64,000 nucleotides of DNA, taken from NCBI GenBank assembly GCA_910574205.1, contig CAJSYJ010000001.1, positions 434,001 through 498,000 on the forward strand. Reading direction: 5' to 3'. The position numbers and the translations under genes were made by a program. This DNA comes from Bacteroidales bacterium (GTDB lineage Bacteria > Bacteroidota > Bacteroidia > Bacteroidales > Rikenellaceae). Of this stretch, positions 60,345 to 64,000 are shown one piece after another. The notes beneath the pieces were generated by a model that did not search any database, had not been told where the DNA came from, and worked only from the letters and a program-made list of their open reading frames with translations. Numbering within the stretch: position 1 is the first letter of the stretch; each line of letters begins with the position of its first letter.

Positions 60345-60409
60345 GGAGAAAACCGCTAAAAGGTAGGGTAAAAACTCTGGAAAAGTAGGGAGAAAACGCC
60401 ATAATTACT

Positions 60410-60449
60410 ATCTGCATCATTCAGCGATGAGTGGTGCAGATTTTATTTT
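60410..60449 (+). terminator. Terminator of the integrase gene
   Basis: Stem ATCTGCA and CATTCA against TGAGTG and TGCAGAT with single mismatches and loop GCGA, followed by TTTTATTTT. Three near-copies of GTAGGG(A/T)(G/A)AAAA precede it at 60342-60396. Confidence 0.75.
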
Positions 60450-60900
60450 AAGACAAGGCAAGGCGTCGAGCTATGCGCTATGCTATAATGTAATGACGAG
60501 AGTTGGCTTGAGTTGTCGAATGGGGCGAAGACAACTTCCGAGGCGAGGTCGGTGGTAAGCCAATTACGGGTTTGAGAGTTGGAGAATGATGGACGTGAGT
60601 AATCCGGAACGATACGAACAACACCCTATTGCTATCATAGGCAGCCTGCAAGTGCGTTGGGATTTTGCGGTATAGTGAACGCCCTAATGCGACCACGACA
60701 GAACAGCCATTGGCGAGCAAAATATCAAGCACAGTTCGCTCGATTGGAGAGTGAAAACCGCTAATTACAATCTTATCAGTTTGAGCAATTTCGTGCGCCC
60801 ACCGCTTGGCGAGGTCAAGTGCCTCAGGCGGTGCTGTGCGGGATGCGAAGAAGGCAACCAAATATCTATCCAACAACTCTTTGTTACCAGATAAGTCCAT
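60443..60900 (-). pseudogene. DprA/SMF-like Rossmann protein gene with a one-base deletion
   Basis: From ATG 60900 (MDLSGNKELLDRYLVAFFASR) the frame reads a DprA/LOG-type Rossmann core: DKIVISGFHSPIERTVLDILLANGCSVVVALGRSLY and NRVLFVSF. At about 60602-60606 the frame shifts. After it the +1 frame continues as YSRPSFSNSQTRNWLTTDLASEVVFAPFD to a stop at 60443-60445, which is the expected family ending. Loss of one G in CGGGATTAC explains it. As it stands the gene makes a 140-residue protein with an unrelated tail. Homologues are common cargo in Bacteroides mobile elements. Confidence 0.75.
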
Positions 60901-61320
60901 AAAAAAAGCGCAGGCCACTGCATTAACTTATCCCGTACTCAGGCCTTGGCTGCCCACAAAACGAATAAGCAACACAGACAGCCCACGCTGGATGATATAT
61001 CGCACACACCGAGCCAATGTCGGTGGTAAGGATATACACCTTGCGTGGACATCTGATTGCGAATCTTCGTTTTGTCTAAACCGCCAAGTTCGAGTACGAA
61101 AGATTACGACAATAAATGTCTACTAATATGTATTGGCTTAACGCTTAAAGTCGTAAGCCGTAACAAAGATAATCAAAATTTCCTCAAATGTAGAATATGG
61201 TGTAAAAATAGAGTTGCTATGACACGATAGGACAACCTATGGCACGAGCGGTCAAAAGGCAAAAGAGCCATTTTTCGTGTTGATTATTCATATATCTTTG
61301 CTCTCGAACGATTAACAAAG
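60901..61320. other. Gap between the DprA-like pseudogene and the membrane protein gene
   Basis: About 420 bp with no credible gene on either strand. A -7 promoter box lies at 61293-61300. The stretch 60930-61130 is moderately G+C-rich and may be a remnant, but no frame gives a recognisable protein. Confidence 0.4.
61293..61300 (+). promoter_or_regulatory. -7 promoter box of the element membrane protein gene
   Basis: TATCTTTG, an exact match, 20 bp before the ATG; no well-spaced -33 TTG is seen. Confidence 0.55.
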
Positions 61321-62067
61321 ATGACTATGAATAAGAGAGAAACGGAATATATTGCACTCTATTTGTTCGTATTTGGAGCGATTCTGCTCTTTGGTGTATT
61401 GGCACGAAAGTTCGTGCTTGTCAAGGGGTATGATGAGTTCAGTGCAGCGGTTGGATTCTTCGCAACGGTAGTTGTGTTGTCGGCACTCTATATCAGTCTG
61501 CAAATGACTCTCAATGAGTTGCTGCTACCCAGAATGGAGAAGTTCCTGATGCGCTTTCCTGCATTTCAAAAGTTGGAGGAGATGGCAGTTGTTGCCGAGG
61601 TACCCGCTGTCGTAGTCGAACCTATCGAGGAGGTCGCTGTTGCCGAGGCTACCCCACAACCATCGGAGTACGAGGTTTTGCGTGCCAATGCCATTGCCGA
61701 GCAAGAGCGTGAATCTCAGGCTAAATTGGAGCGAGTTCTCGACTATACCAAGCAGACAATGGTCGCCTATATGAGTGAGGCAGAGTTAGACCGCTTGTGT
61801 GGCTACATCACAGAGTATAGTTTGGGCGACACCCCTCGCGAGGTATCGCCCGTATCGGTTGATTCTGCACTCAAAAGCATCGACCTGATGCACTTTGGCT
61901 GGAACATTGGCAAGGCATTCGGCAAAAGGCGTATCCACACCGCCACATTCATTAAGCGTGTCTTTGCTCACGCCCTCCGCGACATAGAAGTCTCAACCAT
62001 CGAGCGCAAAATGTCGCACACTGAGTCTGAGTGCAGGATAAAGTTGAATGGAGAAATTGCATCTTAA
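61321..62067 (+). CDS. Element-encoded membrane protein of unknown function
   Basis: A 248-residue protein with two N-terminal membrane helices (about 10-29 and 41-62). An acidic Val/Ala/Glu/Pro linker follows (about 88-118), then a helical cytoplasmic domain (about 120-248, with LERVLDYTKQTMVAYMSEAELDRLCGYITEY and MHFGWNIGKAFGKRRIHTATFIKRVFAHAL). I recognise no named domain. The GKAFGKRRI and SALKSIDLMHFGWNIG segments recall mobile-element proteins seen beside Bacteroides integrases, but no function is known. It converges on the reverse transcriptase gene with a 1-bp gap. Confidence 0.75.
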   Translation: MTMNKRETEYIALYLFVFGAILLFGVLARKFVLVKGYDEFSAAVGFFATVVVLSALYISLQMTLNELLLPRMEKFLMRFPAFQKLEEMAVVAEVPAVVVEPIEEVAVAEATPQPSEYEVLRANAIAEQERESQAKLERVLDYTKQTMVAYMSEAELDRLCGYITEYSLGDTPREVSPVSVDSALKSIDLMHFGWNIGKAFGKRRIHTATFIKRVFAHALRDIEVSTIERKMSHTESECRIKLNGEIAS

Positions 62068-62068
62068 C

Positions 62069-63640
62069 CTACTTTCGCATAGCAATCTTCTTATACGCTT
62101 TTTTCTTCAGTTTATGGAATTTATTCCACACCTTCCTTGATTGCTTAGCGATATTATCTCCTTGGTTTATATCCATCATAACGGCATTCGCCTTATTTAA
62201 GTAACTAATAAAGTTACCCCAATCATACATCGTTGTTCGTCTATACCCAGTAGGACTATCAACATCTGCAACCCATTTTAGTCGTCGCCTTGCTCCAACA
62301 TGTGTGAATCGCTTATATAGCCTACCTTCAAACAATGAATTGGAAGGGATATGTGCTTTCTTTGCAAAATGAACACCTCGTCTAAAGGAGCGCTTCATGT
62401 TTCGATAGAATTTTGAAAATCCTGAAGTTTTTGCTCTTACCTTATTGCCATCAAAAGCAAAACCTAAATACTCTAATTGTTTATTTGTGTGTATAACATC
62501 GTCTTTAACAATACCTCCAATTAGATTGTCATTTTTTCCAAGTTCGTATCTATAAATATTAGTTTTACTCGCCTGAATCTCAAGATACGCCTTTTGTTCA
62601 ATTTCGGTCTGCAATAGATTATAGAAAAACTCTTCGTCTTTTTGATCGCATACTATAATTATATCATCACTATATCGCTGATAATATGCATTTTTTGAAG
62701 GGTTGGAAACTTCATCATAAATTCTAGCATCAAAATCAAGCATATATATATTTGCGAGAGTGGCACTAATTGGAGTTCCTTGCGGAATGCCTTTTTTATC
62801 AGATTTTCCCTGTTCCCTTCTAATTACACTATTATAAGGTTTGTCAACCCTAATTAGATCTGAAGCCTCTCTAAAGAATTCGTTAGCATAACAATATGCA
62901 ACAACATTTTCATGTCGCATATTAAAACTTTTGCTGACATGTTTACGCTTTAGTTCTTTGCGACTTGTATCATTGGGCTTATAGCGCTCAACGATTAATT
63001 TATGCTTAAATCTATTAAACAGGTCATATTCATTAACATATTTATAGTCAACAAGATTTTTGTAAATTCTATAATGATCAAGAGGCAAATCTTCTACCCC
63101 CATCACCATTTTCCATTGCTTATGTAATATCCGATGATCAAGGTTATCGAAAAAAGATGTAATATCTGCGATAATTACAGATAATTTACGATGCCTATTG
63201 TTCATTATAAATTGAAAAGCATCAGCAGCAAACTCAATATTGCATTTGTTTCTATCAGCCACATCGCTTTTAGGTATTTTACGATATGCTACAGCGACTG
63301 AAGAATACTCCTTATCGTGTAAATATTCTTCATATGCCTTTGTAAGGACATTATTATAGTAACTATATATGATGGAGTCCAAATGTGAAGGATAATATAT
63401 ATGACGTTTTTTAGGCTCTTTGGCTACACGAATCCTCTTGCCACTAGCATTTTTAGCAGCACTCTCATCAGGTCTAAATTTTCTCTGAGTAATTACTCTA
63501 TGAAGTAATGGAGTAAACTTATGGTTGATGATTTTCTCGGGATCGGTTACATAGTTCTCTACCCAAACACTATCCTTGGTACTTGTTAAAGGTTTCCCAA
63601 TATGTGGATACTTCTTAAATTTAAGCCATTCAGTCTGCAT
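62069..63640 (-). CDS. Stand-alone reverse transcriptase, probable defence type
   Basis: A 523-residue protein from ATG 63640 (MQTEWLKFKKYPHIG). Polymerase motifs: SVIIADITSFFDNLDH (motif A, Asp159), GIPQGTPISATLANIYM (motif B, about 284-300), and QRYSDDIIIV (motif C, YSDD 323-326). There are about 120 residues between motifs A and B, longer than in group II intron enzymes, and no maturase or HNH domain. The N-terminal KKRHIYYPSHLDSIIYSYY and C-terminal basic region (RSFRRGVHFAKKAH, ending KKKAYKKIAMRK) could bind RNA. The family resembles Abi/UG-type antiviral reverse transcriptases, but I cannot name the group. An upstream extension of the frame to 63775 is not favoured. Confidence 0.85.
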   Translation of the reverse strand: MQTEWLKFKKYPHIGKPLTSTKDSVWVENYVTDPEKIINHKFTPLLHRVITQRKFRPDESAAKNASGKRIRVAKEPKKRHIYYPSHLDSIIYSYYNNVLTKAYEEYLHDKEYSSVAVAYRKIPKSDVADRNKCNIEFAADAFQFIMNNRHRKLSVIIADITSFFDNLDHRILHKQWKMVMGVEDLPLDHYRIYKNLVDYKYVNEYDLFNRFKHKLIVERYKPNDTSRKELKRKHVSKSFNMRHENVVAYCYANEFFREASDLIRVDKPYNSVIRREQGKSDKKGIPQGTPISATLANIYMLDFDARIYDEVSNPSKNAYYQRYSDDIIIVCDQKDEEFFYNLLQTEIEQKAYLEIQASKTNIYRYELGKNDNLIGGIVKDDVIHTNKQLEYLGFAFDGNKVRAKTSGFSKFYRNMKRSFRRGVHFAKKAHIPSNSLFEGRLYKRFTHVGARRRLKWVADVDSPTGYRRTTMYDWGNFISYLNKANAVMMDINQGDNIAKQSRKVWNKFHKLKKKAYKKIAMRK

Positions 63641-63754
63641 AATTCTAAAAAAAAGATTAAAGCTGGTCGTAGCATACCTATTGATGGATACATGCCTGAT
63701 GTTGCTTCTTGCTTGCGCATTAGACAACGCTACTCTTCGATAGAATGAAATTCG

Positions 63755-63762
63755 TAACTTTG
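63755..63762 (+). promoter_or_regulatory. -7 promoter box directed away from the reverse transcriptase
   Basis: TAACTTTG fits TAnnTTTG on the plus strand. It would transcribe toward the right edge, over the small frame at 63831. Confidence 0.45.
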
Positions 63763-63830
63763 TACCGACTATCAATGATGACAGCTTGCACTACATTAGA
63801 ACCTAAGACAGTTCTTCTTCTCGTTATCCT

Positions 63831-63992
63831 ATGGATAATAAAGCTTGTGAAGTTATTATCCAAGATTTGGAGAATTGGAATCACTCTTCACACGTCAGCC
63901 AAATCCTGCGTGTGGGACACAATTGTGTACTTAACATAAAACGTACCCATCGGTCTTGTCCCAGCTTTAATCATAATTCAACAATGTTATAG
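63831..63992 (+). CDS. Possible small protein (53 residues)
   Basis: ATG 63831 opens a 53-codon frame (MDNKACEVIIQDLENWNH, ending FNHNSTML). It follows a -7 box by about 70 bp and its composition looks protein-like (mixed Asp/Glu/Asn, amphipathic helix VIIQDLENW). No homology is recognised. It overlaps the right arm of the inverted repeat. It may equally be chance. Confidence 0.3.
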   Translation: MDNKACEVIIQDLENWNHSSHVSQILRVGHNCVLNIKRTHRSCPSFNHNSTML

Positions 63993-64000
63993 CATATTAT

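Larger units (their letters stand above)
57966..64000. mobile_element. Integrative element inserted after mnmE (right end beyond window)
   Basis: From the mnmE stop onward A+T content rises, codon use changes and genes are of mobile type: an excisionase-like multi-HTH protein, a tyrosine integrase, a DprA/SMF-like gene, a membrane protein and a reverse transcriptase. Two of these genes are broken, so the element may be fixed in place. No transfer or mobilisation gene is seen in the part visible. Confidence 0.7.
63641..64000. other. Region upstream of the reverse transcriptase with a long-range inverted repeat
   Basis: GATTAAAGCTGG (63655-63666) and its exact complement CCAGCTTTAATC (63961-63972) enclose about 320 bp. 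A plus-strand -7 box TAACTTTG sits at 63755-63762. This could be a structured RNA for the reverse transcriptase, the end of another insertion, or coding remnants. Nothing decisive is visible before the window ends. Confidence 0.4.

Noticed and set aside
63745..63939. 64-codon hydrophobic plus-strand frame near the right edge
   Set aside because: It begins within the promoter box TAACTTTG and its translation is a string of hydrophobic residues from A+T-rich DNA; the overlapping 53-codon frame is more protein-like.

Overview
The window looks like a chromosome segment of a GC-rich member of the Bacteroidales, most like Alistipes (Rikenellaceae). The evidence is a SusC/SusD pair, several TonB-dependent receptors with carboxypeptidase-regulatory N-terminal domains, a complete Nqr operon, near absence of Shine-Dalgarno sequences, and many promoters of the Bacteroidetes type (TTG or TTTG, about 20 bp, then TAnnTTTG). 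The genus is an inference from general character; no rRNA is present.

Layout. 1-4.4 kb: SusD (cut by the window edge) and SusC. 4.8-10 kb: a FabK/nitronate-monooxygenase-like flavoenzyme, a DUF4435 protein, a SUI1-family protein and a TonB-type outer-membrane receptor. 10.1-11.5 kb: tRNA-Ser, followed by a duplicated tRNA 3' end with structured flank, then a cluster of hairpin repeats. 11.5-17.3 kb: nqrABCDEF on the minus strand. 17.5-19.8 kb: TatD-like hydrolase, TcdA, D-2-hydroxyacid dehydrogenase. 20.0-24.9 kb: five overlapping heterodisulfide-reductase-like genes ending in a membrane subunit. 25.1-32.5 kb: initiator tRNA, a decayed lipoprotein gene, miaB, yitT-like, plsY, tdk, murA, deoD. 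32.7-39.2 kb: cysteine desulfidase, phosphatases, TspO, rubredoxin, YfcE-like phosphodiesterase, esterase. 39.4-45.8 kb: a second tRNA (Lys) with a duplicated 3' end, a GH2-like pseudoenzyme, an esterase, an HsdR_N protein, a His-rich small protein with a TonB receptor, and two tRNA-Pro. 46.3-52.0 kb: envelope biogenesis genes (OstA-like, SurA-like, lipoprotein, CPBP protease). 52.2-58.0 kb: parA, parB, DUF5683, mltD-like, mnmE.

From 58 kb to the right edge the base composition falls and mobile-element genes start directly after the mnmE stop codon: a protein with several excisionase-type HTH domains, a tyrosine integrase broken by one in-frame TAG, a frameshifted DprA/SMF-like gene, a membrane protein and a stand-alone reverse transcriptase. 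The mnmE 3' end carries an 18-base sequence almost identical to the attachment site I recall for Salmonella genomic island 1, so this looks like an integrative element at the mnmE 3' end whose other end lies beyond the window.

How it fits together: Nqr and the Hdr-like complex point to anaerobic menaquinone/NADH/thiol redox metabolism. SusCD, the TonB receptors and the secreted hydrolases serve nutrient capture. The SurA/OstA block and MltD maintain the envelope. The right end is an accessory island with a probable defence-type reverse transcriptase.
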